64,000 nucleotides of DNA from Rahnella aceris (GTDB lineage: Bacteria; Pseudomonadota; Gammaproteobacteria; Enterobacterales; Enterobacteriaceae), in contig NZ_JAADJV010000001.1 in NCBI RefSeq assembly GCF_011684115.1, forward strand, positions 372,001 through 436,000. The letters are read 5' to 3'. The translations under genes and the position numbers were made by a program. The notes under the pieces are model-generated. The model did no database searches. It had not been told where the DNA came from and saw nothing but the letters and a program-made list of their open reading frames with translations. This document shows positions 41,593 through 52,239 of the stretch, piece by piece. Within the stretch, counting starts at the first letter, position 1. Every line of letters starts with the position of its first letter.

Positions 41593-43875
41593 TTAGATTT
41601 TGCAGGCGCCGCTTTCACAGTCATCAGCCACATCGGCTTTCATGTCTTCCTGTACATCATCAGCACCGTCACGGGTGTTCTGATAGTACAGCGTTTTCAC
41701 GCCAAATTTGTAGGCGGTCAGCAAGTCTTTCAACAACTGTTTCATTGGCACTTTGCTGTTCGGGAAGCGCGACGGGTCGTAGTTGGTGTTTGACGAAATC
41801 GCCTGGTCGATGAATTTCTGCATTACGCCAACCAGTTGCAGGTAGCCGTCGTTGTTCGGCATATCCCACAGCAGTTCGTACTGATCTTTCAGACGCTCGT
41901 ACTCCGGCACAACCTGACGCAGAATCCCGTCTTTCGACGCTTTGATACTGATGTGGCCGCGAGGTGGCTCGATACCGTTGGTGGCGTTGGAGATCTGCGA
42001 AGAGGTCTCGGACGGCATCAGCGCGGACAGCGTGGAGTTACGCAGGCCGTATGTTTTGATGTTTTCACGCAGCGTATCCCAGTCCAGATGCAGCGGTTCA
42101 TCGCAGATGGCATCCAGATCTTTCTTATAGGTATCCACCGGCATGATGCCTTGTGAATAGGTGGTTTCGTTGAACCACTGGCACGCGCCTTGTTCTTTCG
42201 CCAGTTCGTTGGAGGCTTTCAGCAGGTAATACTGAATGGCTTCGAACGTTTTGTGGGTCAGGTTGTTAGCGCTGCCATCGGAATAACGCACACCGTTTTT
42301 CGCCAGATAATACGCGTAGTTAATAACGCCGATACCCAGCGTACGTCGGCCCATCGCACCGCGTTTTGCGGCTTTGATCGGGTAATCCTGATAATCGAGC
42401 AGGGCGTCCAGAGCGCGAACTGCCAGAACAGCCAGTTCTTCCAGATCGTCGAGGCTTTCGATCGCACCGAGGTTGAAAGCAGACAGCGTACACAGCGCGA
42501 TTTCGCCGTTTTCGTCATTAACGTCATCCAGCGGTTTGGTTGGCAGCGCAATTTCCAGACACAGGTTGGACTGGCGAACAGGCGCGATAGCCGGATCAAA
42601 CGGGCTGTGGGTGTTGCAGTGGTCAACATGCTGAATGTAGATACGGCCTGTAGAGGCGCGTTCCTGCATCATCAGGGAGAACAGTTCCACCGCTTTCACT
42701 TTCTGCTTACGGATGCTGGCATCCTGCTCGTACTTCTCGTACAGACGCTCGAACTCGTCCTGATCGGCAAAGAATGCATCGTACAGGCCAGGTACGTCAG
42801 ACGGGCTGAACAGGGTAATGTCGCCGCCTTTCACCAGACGCTGATACATCAGTTTGTTGATCTGCACGCCGTAGTCCATATGACGGACGCGGTTGCCTTC
42901 AACACCACGGTTGTTTTTCAGTACCAGCAGGCTTTCGACTTCCAGATGCCACATCGGGTAGAAGAGTGTCGCTGCGCCGCCACGAACACCGCCCTGAGAA
43001 CAGGATTTCACCGCAGTCTGGAAATGTTTGTAGAACGGGATACAACCGGTGTGGAATGCTTCACCGCCACGGATCGGGCTACCCAGCGCACGGATGCGAC
43101 CGGCGTTGATGCCGATACCGGCGCGTTGTGAAACGTATTTCACGATGGCGCTGGAGGTCGCGTTAATGGAATCCAGACTGTCGCCACATTCGATCAGCAC
43201 GCATGAGCTGAACTGACGGGTCGGAGTGCGCACGCCGGACATAATTGGCGTAGGCAGGGAAATTTTGAAGGTTGAAATCGCGTCGTAGAAACGTTTGATG
43301 TAATCCAGACGCGTTTCGCGCGGGTAGCCGGAGAACAGGCAGGCCGCGACCAGAATGTAGAGGAACTGAGCACTTTCGTAGATATCGCCGGTCACACGGT
43401 TCTGTGCCAGATATTTCCCTTCCAGTTGCTTAACCGCAGCGTAAGAGAAATTCATGTCGCGCCAGTGGTCAATAAAACTGTCCATCTGCTCGAACTCTTC
43501 AGCCGTGTAGTCTTCCAGCAGATGTTTGTCGTATTTACCCATTTCAACCATGCGGGTCACCTGGTCGATCAGTTTTGGTGGTTCAAACTGGCCGTAGGCT
43601 TTTTTACGCAGGTGGAAGATCGCCAGACGCGCGGCCAGATATTGGTAATCCGGTGCATCTTTAGAGATCAGATCAGCCGCCGCTTTGATGATGGTTTCGT
43701 GAATATCAGCGGTTTTGATGCCGTCATAGAACTGGATGTGTGAACGGAGTTCTACTTGAGAAACTGATACGTTTTGAAGACCTTCCGCTGCCCAGTCAAT
43801 GACACGGTGGATTTTATCAAGGTTGATGCGTTCTGTGCGGCCATCACGTTTAGTAACAAGCAGACTTTGGTTCAT
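41593..43875 (-). CDS. nrdA: Class Ia ribonucleotide reductase α subunit (R1)
   Basis: Reduces ribonucleoside diphosphates to deoxy forms under aerobic conditions; 760 residues (E. coli 761). The N-terminal ATP-cone (residues 1-95) gives dATP overall-activity control. Active-site cysteines are in the segments QFSSCVLIECG, SNLCLEIALPTK (thiyl radical position) and IALCTLSAFNLG. The C-terminal pair CESGAC (residues 754-759 in E. coli numbering) shuttles reducing equivalents from thioredoxin or glutaredoxin. Upstream are an NrdR box and a DnaA box. Confidence 0.98.
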   Translation of the reverse strand: MNQSLLVTKRDGRTERINLDKIHRVIDWAAEGLQNVSVSQVELRSHIQFYDGIKTADIHETIIKAAADLISKDAPDYQYLAARLAIFHLRKKAYGQFEPPKLIDQVTRMVEMGKYDKHLLEDYTAEEFEQMDSFIDHWRDMNFSYAAVKQLEGKYLAQNRVTGDIYESAQFLYILVAACLFSGYPRETRLDYIKRFYDAISTFKISLPTPIMSGVRTPTRQFSSCVLIECGDSLDSINATSSAIVKYVSQRAGIGINAGRIRALGSPIRGGEAFHTGCIPFYKHFQTAVKSCSQGGVRGGAATLFYPMWHLEVESLLVLKNNRGVEGNRVRHMDYGVQINKLMYQRLVKGGDITLFSPSDVPGLYDAFFADQDEFERLYEKYEQDASIRKQKVKAVELFSLMMQERASTGRIYIQHVDHCNTHSPFDPAIAPVRQSNLCLEIALPTKPLDDVNDENGEIALCTLSAFNLGAIESLDDLEELAVLAVRALDALLDYQDYPIKAAKRGAMGRRTLGIGVINYAYYLAKNGVRYSDGSANNLTHKTFEAIQYYLLKASNELAKEQGACQWFNETTYSQGIMPVDTYKKDLDAICDEPLHLDWDTLRENIKTYGLRNSTLSALMPSETSSQISNATNGIEPPRGHISIKASKDGILRQVVPEYERLKDQYELLWDMPNNDGYLQLVGVMQKFIDQAISSNTNYDPSRFPNSKVPMKQLLKDLLTAYKFGVKTLYYQNTRDGADDVQEDMKADVADDCESGACKI

Positions 43876-43973
43876 TGGGTGCGATACCTTAAAGGTTTAT
43901 AAAGGGTCTGACCTGACCGCGTAAAACATGCGCGGCAGCACAAGAGGTTCCTAGTGTGCTGGTCAGGATATAA

Positions 43974-43989
43974 ACACAATATATTGTGG
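43974..43989 (-). promoter_or_regulatory. NrdR box upstream of nrdA
   Basis: ACACAATATATTGTGG matches the NrdR consensus (acACwAtATaTwGTgt) at nearly every position, about 100 bp upstream of the nrdA start. NrdR normally binds two such boxes; I did not find a convincing second one at the expected spacing. Confidence 0.8.
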
Positions 43990-44058
43990 GTTTGTTATTT
44001 TCTGATGACAAGATAGTGATTGAATGTCCCTTTTGCAAGTGAACAAAACGGGCAGATT

Positions 44059-44067
44059 TGTGGATAA
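44059..44067 (-). promoter_or_regulatory. DnaA box upstream of nrdA
   Basis: TGTGGATAA is the exact complement of the consensus DnaA box TTATCCACA. DnaA binding upstream of nrdAB is established in E. coli and links dNTP supply to replication. Confidence 0.75.
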
Positions 44068-44585
44068 GTTGGGGAGAAATTTTGACGTCAAGCCTGAGAA
44101 GTCCGTCATTGCTGGCGCGACAAACCTGTCAATATCTCAGATACGATTTTCTTATATTTTTATGAAAGGTGATCAACTGCCGGTTTATTAAACGTTAGAA
44201 AAAAACGCTATATTGATCTGGATAACTATTCTAAAAAATCATGTTGCGGTGTTCACGCCAACCAACGTCCTAAAAACTAAGGTTTTAACCCCGGCATACC
44301 CCGTCTCTTAACGTAAATTCTACTGGATTAGCGGAAAAAATGACTTGCAACCGATGACGATTTGGCGTCGCCGTACAGCCGTTAAGCCGCTTCGGAGCAA
44401 CCTTGCTACCAGGTTTTTGTTCACTTTCTGAAAAGTGCGTTTTTGAGAAAAATGAGCCTTATTATAAATACATATGATGAATGAATGATGTTGTTTATAT
44501 ATTCTAAATTTATCATTAAGTGGTCTCCCGGCACTGTGCATATTACTTTCGCTCCTCTTTCATCAGGTGCGGGATTAGAACTTCA

Positions 44586-47500
44586 ATGGTCTTCAATAAA
44601 ATCACGGCGTGTTTATTTTTAGTCTTTAATTTATTGCCTTTTTCAGAGGCGGCTTTTGCAGGAACTCTCCCGGCCTGTTCAGGGTTGCAAATTACTGAAA
44701 GTTGCAACGCCACGGCCACCACGCTTGAAAATAAAACCCTCAATACCTATACCGTGGCTGATGGCGCTGAGATGCAGTTCTCCGGCCTGAACGGTTCAGG
44801 TTCCTCGGGCGGTGCCTTCCACCTGGGAAACAGCACCACACTGGAGATTATTCCTGAGAGCACCACCGGTTACAGCGTATTTACCGGAAACAGCAGTTCG
44901 GGAAACGGTGGCGCGATCTTTGCGAAAGAAAACTCGACGGTATATTTAGAAAATACCCTGTTCATTGATAACGTCGCCCATGATTACGGCGGTGCAATAT
45001 ACATGAATGGCACCAATGATGAAGGTGATACTGATCTTGCCATTACTAATGCCGTGTTTTCAGGGAATATTTCCAGTGAGGGGAAAGGCGGCGCTATTTA
45101 TTCTCTTAATAATAAAGTCCAGCTGACAAATGTTTTATTTGAGGATAATCAGGCAAAGACCAACAAAAGTGCCAGTTCAGGTAATGGTAGCGGTGGTGCG
45201 ATTGATGCCACGGACAATACGTCTGACTCCCACGGCAGCATGTTTATCACTAACAGTGAATTCACCGGCAATCAGGCCGAAGGACAGGGAGGCGCAATCT
45301 ACACCAGCAGCGCGTCTACGCCATTCCTGATCAACATCAACATTGATGAAAACTATCAAGAAAATGATGGTGTTGCCTATTACCACGATAACGTCGCTGG
45401 CAATTATGGCGATGCACCCGATGCCGCTGGCGGTGGGTTCATGTATCTCGGCCACAGCGAAGCGGATTTTGATATTGCTGCAGATAAAACGCTGATCATC
45501 GGCAATACCGCCAACGACGGCGCTTATGACTCGATCGCCGGTTATGGCGCGATTTTCAAACGCGGTGCTGGTGAACTGGTACTTAATGCTGATAACAGCG
45601 GTTTTACCGGCGTATTCGACATTTTAGAGGGCACGGTCACGCTGGGACGTGATGACACGCTGATCAATGTCGGCGACACCAACTGTCAGGCTGCGGCAGA
45701 TACCTGTCACGGTATTGTGTTAGGTAACGATAATTATGTGAATGACACGGCAATACTGAATGTTGGCAGCACGCAGCAAACCTTTAAAAATGCCTTTATG
45801 GGGCATGAGAACAGCACATTGAATATTGATGCTGGCGGTAATGTCATTGTTAACAGCGGCTACATGGCGGGGACAACCACCGGAGCAGGCGATCTGACCG
45901 TGGCAGAAAATGGCAGTTTCACCCTGACCGGCGCGCAGTCTATGGGGCTGGATGGCGACATTGTGGTGGAACAAAACGCTGTACTCAGCGTTCAGGGCGA
46001 TGCTGAAGATTTAGCGATATTGCAGGCCGATCCGCAGTCTGTTGTGCTCGACGGCGGTGTGCTGGATTTGTCGGACATGTCCACCTTCAACGGTGAAGCG
46101 AATCAGACTAACGACGGCCTGACGATTACAGGGTCCGGCGGAACGGTAATCGGTAATGCTGATCTGGTGACGCTGGGGACGGGCAGCGACTATCACGTTG
46201 ATGGCGGCGTGTATGCGGTGATTGATGCCGGTGCCGGACGTGTCACGCTGGCGGATAACAATACTTATCTGGGCACGACGCAGATCGCTTCCGGGACATT
46301 GCAGGTCACCGGTAACTCTCAGTTGGGCGATGAAGCCTATAACCGTCAGGTCATTTTTACCGATCCGGCACAGGCCAGTACGCTGGAGATTTCTGCGCCG
46401 GGCGATACCAGCGGGCAGGTCGATACCACATCAGCACAAACCGGTAAGGCACGAGATATTGAAATGCGGGCCTCAGGGACGATGCAGGTGGACGACGGCG
46501 TGACCACGCAATGGGGCGGCTTAACCGCTGACAGTACCGGCGGGCAGGCAGACGTTGACAGCACGTTCACCAAAACCGGTAACGGTACGTTGATTCTGAA
46601 AGATTCGGGCAACAGCCATTCCGCTGTCCGGGTCGAACAGGGTACTTTGCAGGGAGGCGCGGAAAACATCATCGCAGACGCCTCTTCATTGTACGTCGGC
46701 GAAAATGCCACGTTTGCCACCGGCATGGATCAGCAGGTGCGCAGCATCGATGCGGATTCCACCGGTACACTGTTGATTTCCGACAACACTCAGCTGGTCC
46801 TGACAAATCAGGACGCTTCCTCGGCGCTGGATGCCAGCCTGTTTACCGGCACGGGGGGCACGCTGGTGAATGCTACGTCCGGTATGGCGCTTAAAGGCAC
46901 GCTGAACACGAATCTTTCCCTGGATGCATTGACCTATTTAGCCGGTGTGACGGTCAACGGCAGCCTTGATAACAGCGCAGGAACCGCCAGTCTGGAGAAT
47001 GGCAAGGCCGGGGATACGCTGACGGTCAACGGTGATTACACCGGCGGCGGCACGCTGGTGCTGGAAACTGAAATGAATGGTGATACCTCGGCGACCGACC
47101 AGCTGATTCTTAACGGCAATACTTCCGGTGATACCGCGCTGGCGGTTGTGCCGGTCAGCGGCATCGGGCAGGCGACACAAACCGGTATCAAAGTTGTCGA
47201 TTTTGTTGCCGACCCGCAAAGCTTCCAGAACGCGGCAGATTTCCATCTGGCCGGTGGTCAGCAATATATCAATATGGGCGCCTACGACTATTCTCTGGTG
47301 CAGGATAATCAGGACTGGTATCTGCGCTCGCAGGTGGTGACGCCGGAGCCTCAGCCCGATCCTGACGTCCAGCCGCAACCTGATCCCGATGTTCAACCGC
47401 AGCCGCAACCTGTGCCAGCCTCTGGCGGGGAAGATTTTACACCGGTGCTGAACCCTAAAATGGGCGGCTATATGAGCAACCTGCGCATCGCCAATAATGC

Positions 47501-48362
47501 CTTCAGTATGACGGCGCAGGATCATGCTGGTGCCGGTCATGACAATATTAAGCTGCGGGTGGATTCATCGCGCGACAGCTCAACCTTTGCCAGCCAGATT
47601 GACAGTCACAATGACACGTCAGTGGTTCAGATCAGCGGCAATTTCCTGCGCAATAATGCAGGTGACGGGGAAATCCTGGCGGGTGTGGTGGGCGGTTACA
47701 GTAACAGCCACGGCGATAGCACCAGCGTACTGACCGGGCGCAAATCAGATAATGACAGTCAGGGATACGCCGTCGGACTGACCGCTTCCTGGTATCAGAA
47801 CGCACAGGATCATCAGGGCGCGTATCTCGACAGCTGGATGCAATATGCCTGGTTTGATAACAGCGTCAGCGAAGACGGTACAGGTGATGATAATTATCAC
47901 TCTTCCGGCCTTTCCGCCTCACTGGAAGGTGGTTACCGTTTTACCCTGATGCAGGGAAACCAGTGGAACTGGACGGTGCAACCCCAGGCGCAGGTGATTT
48001 ATCAGGGCGTGAAGCAGAAAGATTTTACCGCGTCGAATCAGTCGAAAGTGGCACAACAGGGGGATAATAACGTTCAGACGCGCTTAGGCTTGCGCAGTGA
48101 ATGGGATATTCATCCGTCGCCGACGCTGCATCTCAGACCTTTTGTAGAGGCGAATTACCGCCATAACAGTGCGGAAACTTCCCTGAATGTGGATGGCGTG
48201 AATTTCACCGATAACACCGCCAAAGACAGTGCGGAACTGAGTACCGGGATCAGTGGCAATTTGGGCGAAAATACCACGCTCTGGGGCAAGGTTGGACAGC
48301 AAGAAGGGTCAGATGATTTTTCGCAAACCGAAGCGTCAGTTGGGGTGAGTATTCGCTGGTAA
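44586..48362 (+). CDS. yfaL: Type V autotransporter YfaL (EhaC family)
   Basis: A self-transporting surface protein, probably an adhesin or biofilm factor. The ATG at 44586 gives 1,258 residues and a standard signal peptide ending SEAAFA; the frame continues to a GTG at 44520 but adds 22 residues without a clear role. The passenger starts with six GGA(I/F) motifs (at about residues 75, 108, 135, 168, 203, 235) alternating with FxxN motifs, as in chlamydial Pmp proteins. It continues as a pertactin-like β-helix (SLDALTYLAGVTVNGSL, GDTLTVNGDYTGGGTL). A Pro/Asp/Gln linker (PEPQPDPDVQPQP) lies near 918-950, and the β-barrel from about 955 ends in Trp (VSIRW). Sequence, length and position between nrdA and ubiG match E. 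coli yfaL. Confidence 0.93.
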   Translation: MVFNKITACLFLVFNLLPFSEAAFAGTLPACSGLQITESCNATATTLENKTLNTYTVADGAEMQFSGLNGSGSSGGAFHLGNSTTLEIIPESTTGYSVFTGNSSSGNGGAIFAKENSTVYLENTLFIDNVAHDYGGAIYMNGTNDEGDTDLAITNAVFSGNISSEGKGGAIYSLNNKVQLTNVLFEDNQAKTNKSASSGNGSGGAIDATDNTSDSHGSMFITNSEFTGNQAEGQGGAIYTSSASTPFLININIDENYQENDGVAYYHDNVAGNYGDAPDAAGGGFMYLGHSEADFDIAADKTLIIGNTANDGAYDSIAGYGAIFKRGAGELVLNADNSGFTGVFDILEGTVTLGRDDTLINVGDTNCQAAADTCHGIVLGNDNYVNDTAILNVGSTQQTFKNAFMGHENSTLNIDAGGNVIVNSGYMAGTTTGAGDLTVAENGSFTLTGAQSMGLDGDIVVEQNAVLSVQGDAEDLAILQADPQSVVLDGGVLDLSDMSTFNGEANQTNDGLTITGSGGTVIGNADLVTLGTGSDYHVDGGVYAVIDAGAGRVTLADNNTYLGTTQIASGTLQVTGNSQLGDEAYNRQVIFTDPAQASTLEISAPGDTSGQVDTTSAQTGKARDIEMRASGTMQVDDGVTTQWGGLTADSTGGQADVDSTFTKTGNGTLILKDSGNSHSAVRVEQGTLQGGAENIIADASSLYVGENATFATGMDQQVRSIDADSTGTLLISDNTQLVLTNQDASSALDASLFTGTGGTLVNATSGMALKGTLNTNLSLDALTYLAGVTVNGSLDNSAGTASLENGKAGDTLTVNGDYTGGGTLVLETEMNGDTSATDQLILNGNTSGDTALAVVPVSGIGQATQTGIKVVDFVADPQSFQNAADFHLAGGQQYINMGAYDYSLVQDNQDWYLRSQVVTPEPQPDPDVQPQPDPDVQPQPQPVPASGGEDFTPVLNPKMGGYMSNLRIANNAFSMTAQDHAGAGHDNIKLRVDSSRDSSTFASQIDSHNDTSVVQISGNFLRNNAGDGEILAGVVGGYSNSHGDSTSVLTGRKSDNDSQGYAVGLTASWYQNAQDHQGAYLDSWMQYAWFDNSVSEDGTGDDNYHSSGLSASLEGGYRFTLMQGNQWNWTVQPQAQVIYQGVKQKDFTASNQSKVAQQGDNNVQTRLGLRSEWDIHPSPTLHLRPFVEANYRHNSAETSLNVDGVNFTDNTAKDSAELSTGISGNLGENTTLWGKVGQQEGSDDFSQTEASVGVSIRW

Positions 48363-48386
48363 GTCAGTCAGTTAGCCGTGAAATTA

Positions 48387-48417
48387 AAAGGGTGCAGCGC
48401 AGGCTGTACCCTTTTTT
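48387..48417 (+). terminator. Rho-independent terminator of yfaL
   Basis: AAAGGGTGCAGC and GCTGTACCCTTT arms form a 12-base stem around GCAG, with one mismatch and a T-run after it. It lies between the converging yfaL and ubiG. Confidence 0.88.
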
Positions 48418-48429
48418 GCGGTCAGAATA

Positions 48430-49152
48430 TTACAGCGCCTGGGTGTGGATCATGTAGTTCACATCAACATTTGGCCCGAGTTTGAAATGGTCGGTCAGCG
48501 GGTTGTAGTGCAGTCCCATAATGTGACGCTCAAACAGCGATGTGCGGTCAATCATGCCCAGCAATTCAGACGGCTTGATGAATTTTTTGATGTCGTGCGT
48601 GCCTTTCGGCACCATTTTCAGCACATATTCAGCGCCGAAAATGGCCATCAGCCAGGCTTTATTGTTGCGGTTGATGGTGGAAAAGAACACATGGCCGCCA
48701 GGTTTCACCAGACGTGCGCAGGCAGCAACGACAGAAGCCGGATCCGGTACGTGTTCCAGCATTTCCATGCAAGTCACCACGTCATATTGCTGCGGATGCG
48801 CGTCGGCGTGCGCTTCCACGGTTTCCTGCACGTACTCCACCTTCACGCCGCTTTCCAGTGCATGCAAACGTGCTACCTGCAAGGGTTCGCCGCCCATGTC
48901 CAGTCCGGTGACTGTCGCCCCCGCCACTGCCATGCTTTCACTCAAAATGCCGCCACCGCAGCCGACATCGAGAACATTTTTTCCAAACAGGCCATCAGCG
49001 CGTTCGAGAATGTAGTTCAGACGCAGCGGATTGATGCGATGCAGCGGTTTGAATTCGCCTTCCAGATCCCACCAGCGCGAGGCGACGGCTTCAAATTTGG
49101 CGATTTCTTCATGGTCGATGTTTTGCGGTGTTGCGGAGGGTGTGGTTGTCAT
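48430..49152 (-). CDS. ubiG: Ubiquinone O-methyltransferase UbiG
   Basis: A SAM-dependent methyltransferase that performs both O-methylation steps of ubiquinone synthesis; 240 residues, the E. coli length. The SAM-binding motif I is [16 protein letters not shown] (about residues 60-75), followed by the acidic GLDMGGEPL and [11 protein letters not shown]. The region around [10 protein letters not shown] and the C-terminal MGLHYNPL are typical. It is divergent from gyrA. Confidence 0.97.
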   Translation of the reverse strand: MTTTPSATPQNIDHEEIAKFEAVASRWWDLEGEFKPLHRINPLRLNYILERADGLFGKNVLDVGCGGGILSESMAVAGATVTGLDMGGEPLQVARLHALESGVKVEYVQETVEAHADAHPQQYDVVTCMEMLEHVPDPASVVAACARLVKPGGHVFFSTINRNNKAWLMAIFGAEYVLKMVPKGTHDIKKFIKPSELLGMIDRTSLFERHIMGLHYNPLTDHFKLGPNVDVNYMIHTQAL

Positions 49153-49331
49153 GAGCGTGATGAACTCCTTATAACTTGATTAGCGGATTATACATATTCC
49201 ATCTGCTTTGGCTCAGTTTTGTGGTTTTGGTTAATGTTTATACGAAATGAAGCCCTGCGTGCAAAGGTTTGAAACGCGTTGGATAATAGTAGGCAAAAGG
49301 GGGCGGTTGTTTTCCACGTTTGGCTGGTTTG

Positions 49332-49340
49332 TGGTATAGT
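49332..49340 (+). promoter_or_regulatory. Candidate gyrA promoter (extended −10)
   Basis: TGGTATAGT is an extended −10 (TGn + TATAGT) about 70 bp before the gyrA start. The −35 position at suitable spacing (TTCCAC) is weak, which fits an extended −10 promoter. Enterobacterial gyrA promoters are induced by DNA relaxation through the −10 region; that is family knowledge, not shown here. Confidence 0.5.
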
Positions 49341-49411
49341 TTTACACCTTTGCGCTATATATGCCTACGTGGGCAGCGGCCATGAATAATCAGTAGAGGG
49401 ATAGCAGCTCC

Positions 49412-52063
49412 ATGAGCGACCTTGCCAGAGAAATCACACCGATTAACATCGAAGAAGAGCTTAAAAACTCTTATTTGGATTATGCGATGTCCGTTATTGT
49501 CGGACGTGCGTTACCAGATGTGCGCGATGGTTTGAAACCGGTGCACCGCCGCGTACTTTTCGCAATGAATGTCCTCGGTAACGACTGGAATAAAGCCTAT
49601 AAAAAATCGGCCCGTGTGGTCGGTGACGTTATCGGTAAATATCACCCACACGGTGATACCGCGGTTTATGACACCATCGTTCGTATGGCTCAGCCTTTCT
49701 CACTTCGCTATATGCTGGTGGACGGGCAGGGTAACTTCGGGTCAGTGGATGGCGACTCCGCAGCAGCCATGCGTTATACCGAAATCCGCATGTCAAAAAT
49801 TGCACACGAATTGCTGGCAGATTTAGAAAAAGAAACTGTCGATTTCGTGCCAAACTATGACGGCACAGAACAAATTCCTTCTGTTATGCCAACGCGCATT
49901 CCCAACCTGCTGGTTAACGGCTCGTCGGGTATCGCTGTGGGTATGGCAACCAACATTCCGCCGCATAACCTCACCGAGGTGATCAACGGCTGTCTGGCGT
50001 ATATTGAAGATGAAAACATCAGCATTGAAGGGCTGATGGAACACATCCCGGGGCCAGACTTCCCGACGGCTGCGATCATCAACGGTCGCCGTGGTATCGA
50101 AGAAGCTTACCGTACCGGCCGTGGCAAAATTTATATCCGTGCCCGTGCTGAAGTAGAAGCCGATGCGAAAACTGGTCGCGAAACCATCATTGTTCACGAG
50201 ATCCCGTATCAGGTGAACAAAGCCCGTCTGATCGAAAAGATCGCCGAGCTGGTGAAAGAAAAACGCGTCGAAGGTATCAGTGCGCTGCGCGATGAGTCTG
50301 ATAAAGACGGCATGCGTATCGTGATTGAAATTAAACGCGATGCTGTCGGTGAAGTGGTTCTGAACAACCTGTATTCCCTGACGCAACTGCAGACGTCTTT
50401 CGGCATCAACATGGTGGCACTGCACCAGGGTCAGCCGAAGATTCTCGGTCTGAAAGAAATTTTGTCAGCGTTCGTCCGCCACCGCCGTGAAGTGGTGACG
50501 CGTCGTACCATTTTCGAACTGCGTAAAGCCCGCGACCGTGCTCATATCCTCGAAGCACTGGCTATCGCGCTGGCGAACATCGACCCGATCATTGAACTGA
50601 TCCGTGCGGCACCGACGCCGGCTGAAGCGAAAGCTGGCCTGGTCGCGCGTTCATGGGATCTGGGCAACGTGTCAGCAATGCTGGCAAGTGCGGGTGACGA
50701 TGCAGCCCGTCCTGAATGGCTGGAGCCGCAGTTTGGTATTCATGATGGAAAATACTTCCTGACTGAGCAACAGGCACAGGCCATTCTGGATCTGCGTCTG
50801 CAGAAACTGACCGGTCTTGAGCACGAAAAACTGCTGGATGAATACAAAGAGCTGCTGGTGCAAATCGCTGAGCTGCTGTTCATCCTGTCCAACCCTGACC
50901 GTCTGATGGAAGTCATTCGTGAAGAACTGGAAGCGATCCGTGATCAATACAACGATCCGCGTCGTACCGAAATTACGGCAAATACCTCTGACATCAACAT
51001 CGAAGACCTGATCAATCAGGAAGACGTTGTGGTGACCTTGTCGCATCAGGGCTACGTGAAATATCAGCCTCTGACTGATTACGAAGCGCAGCGTCGCGGC
51101 GGTAAAGGGAAGTCAGCAGCACGCATTAAAGAAGAAGACTTTATCGATCGTCTGCTGGTGGCCAACACCCACGACACTATTCTGATGTTCTCAAGTCGCG
51201 GGCGTCTGTACTGGATGAAAGTCTATCAGTTGCCGGAAGCCAGCCGCGGTGCCCGTGGCCGTCCTATCGTCAACCTGTTGCCGCTTGAGCCGAACGAACG
51301 TATTACCGCCATTCTGCCAGTACGCGAGTACGAAGAAGGTCGTCATGTGTTCATGGCAACCGCCAGCGGTACCGTGAAGAAAACCGCGCTGACCGATTTC
51401 AGCCGTCCACGCAGCGCCGGCATTATCGCCATCAACCTCAACGAGGGTGATGAGCTGATTGGTGTTGACCTGACTGACGGTAAAGACGAAGTCATGCTGT
51501 TCTCTGCAGCAGGTAAAGTCGTGCGCTTCTCTGAAGAAGCCGTCCGCTCAATGGGCCGTACGGCGACGGGGGTTCGCGGTATCCGTCTGGGCGAAGGCGA
51601 CAGCGTTGTATCGCTTATCATCCCACGCGGTGACGGTTGTATCCTGACTGTGACGCAGAACGGTTTCGGTAAACGTACTGAATCGACCGAGTACCCAACT
51701 AAATCCCGTGCAACGCAGGGCGTTATCTCAATCAAAGTGAGTGAGCGTAACGGACCGGTTATTGGTGCGATTCAGGTTGATGAAGCGGATCAAATCATGA
51801 TGATCACCGATGCCGGTACGCTGGTGCGTACCCGTGTTTCCGAAGTGAGTACTGTTGGCCGTAACACCCAGGGTGTGACGCTTATCCGTACTGCAGACGA
51901 TGAGAATGTGGTTGGCTTGCAACGTGTTGCAGAACCGGTTGAAGACGAAGAACTGGATGGCGTAGCCACCGAAGCGGGCGAACTGGAAGCGGCACAAGCA
52001 GCCGATCTGCCAGACGACGCGGAAAGTGAAGACGATCAGCCAGCTGATGACGAAGAAGAATAA
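49412..52063 (+). CDS. gyrA: DNA gyrase subunit A
   Basis: The cleavage-reunion subunit of the type IIA topoisomerase that supercoils DNA; 883 residues (E. coli 875). The catalytic tyrosine is Tyr122 in AAAMRYTEI. The quinolone-resistance region reads [17 protein letters not shown], with Thr at position 83 (Ser in E. coli) and Asp at 87 intact. The GyrA box QRRGGKG (about residue 560) starts the DNA-wrapping β-pinwheel domain. The C-terminal tail is very acidic ([16 protein letters not shown]). A purine-rich AGAGGGA precedes the ATG. It is followed by a strong terminator. Confidence 0.98.
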   Translation: MSDLAREITPINIEEELKNSYLDYAMSVIVGRALPDVRDGLKPVHRRVLFAMNVLGNDWNKAYKKSARVVGDVIGKYHPHGDTAVYDTIVRMAQPFSLRYMLVDGQGNFGSVDGDSAAAMRYTEIRMSKIAHELLADLEKETVDFVPNYDGTEQIPSVMPTRIPNLLVNGSSGIAVGMATNIPPHNLTEVINGCLAYIEDENISIEGLMEHIPGPDFPTAAIINGRRGIEEAYRTGRGKIYIRARAEVEADAKTGRETIIVHEIPYQVNKARLIEKIAELVKEKRVEGISALRDESDKDGMRIVIEIKRDAVGEVVLNNLYSLTQLQTSFGINMVALHQGQPKILGLKEILSAFVRHRREVVTRRTIFELRKARDRAHILEALAIALANIDPIIELIRAAPTPAEAKAGLVARSWDLGNVSAMLASAGDDAARPEWLEPQFGIHDGKYFLTEQQAQAILDLRLQKLTGLEHEKLLDEYKELLVQIAELLFILSNPDRLMEVIREELEAIRDQYNDPRRTEITANTSDINIEDLINQEDVVVTLSHQGYVKYQPLTDYEAQRRGGKGKSAARIKEEDFIDRLLVANTHDTILMFSSRGRLYWMKVYQLPEASRGARGRPIVNLLPLEPNERITAILPVREYEEGRHVFMATASGTVKKTALTDFSRPRSAGIIAINLNEGDELIGVDLTDGKDEVMLFSAAGKVVRFSEEAVRSMGRTATGVRGIRLGEGDSVVSLIIPRGDGCILTVTQNGFGKRTESTEYPTKSRATQGVISIKVSERNGPVIGAIQVDEADQIMMITDAGTLVRTRVSEVSTVGRNTQGVTLIRTADDENVVGLQRVAEPVEDEELDGVATEAGELEAAQAADLPDDAESEDDQPADDEEE

Positions 52064-52082
52064 GTTTTCTTAGTCAGCAGAC

Positions 52083-52114
52083 AAAAGGGCATAACAATAG
52101 TTATGCCCTTTTTT
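52083..52114 (+). terminator. Rho-independent terminator of gyrA
   Basis: AAAAGGGCATAAC (52083-52095) and GTTATGCCCTTTT (52100-52112) form a perfect 13-bp stem with loop AATA and trailing T residues. Confidence 0.95.
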
Positions 52115-52239
52115 ATTGGATTCGTCTTAAAACAAATCTTTCACCTACACTGCATTATGCGGCGCTTTTTAGAAAGTCTGGCAATAGTGTATCCTGATCC
52201 CCATTCCGCTCGCTGAGCCGTTTTGCTAATGGTTAATCC

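Larger units (their letters stand above)
43876..44585. promoter_or_regulatory. Divergent nrdA / yfaL intergenic region
   Basis: About 710 bp without a gene. The nrdA-proximal part holds an NrdR box and a DnaA box, annotated separately. The yfaL-proximal part (about 44130-44585) is AT-rich and non-coding as far as I can see. Short frames here have no recognisable features. Confidence 0.6.

Noticed and set aside
42190..43131. 313-codon plus-strand frame inside nrdA
   Set aside because: Opposite-strand shadow of nrdA.
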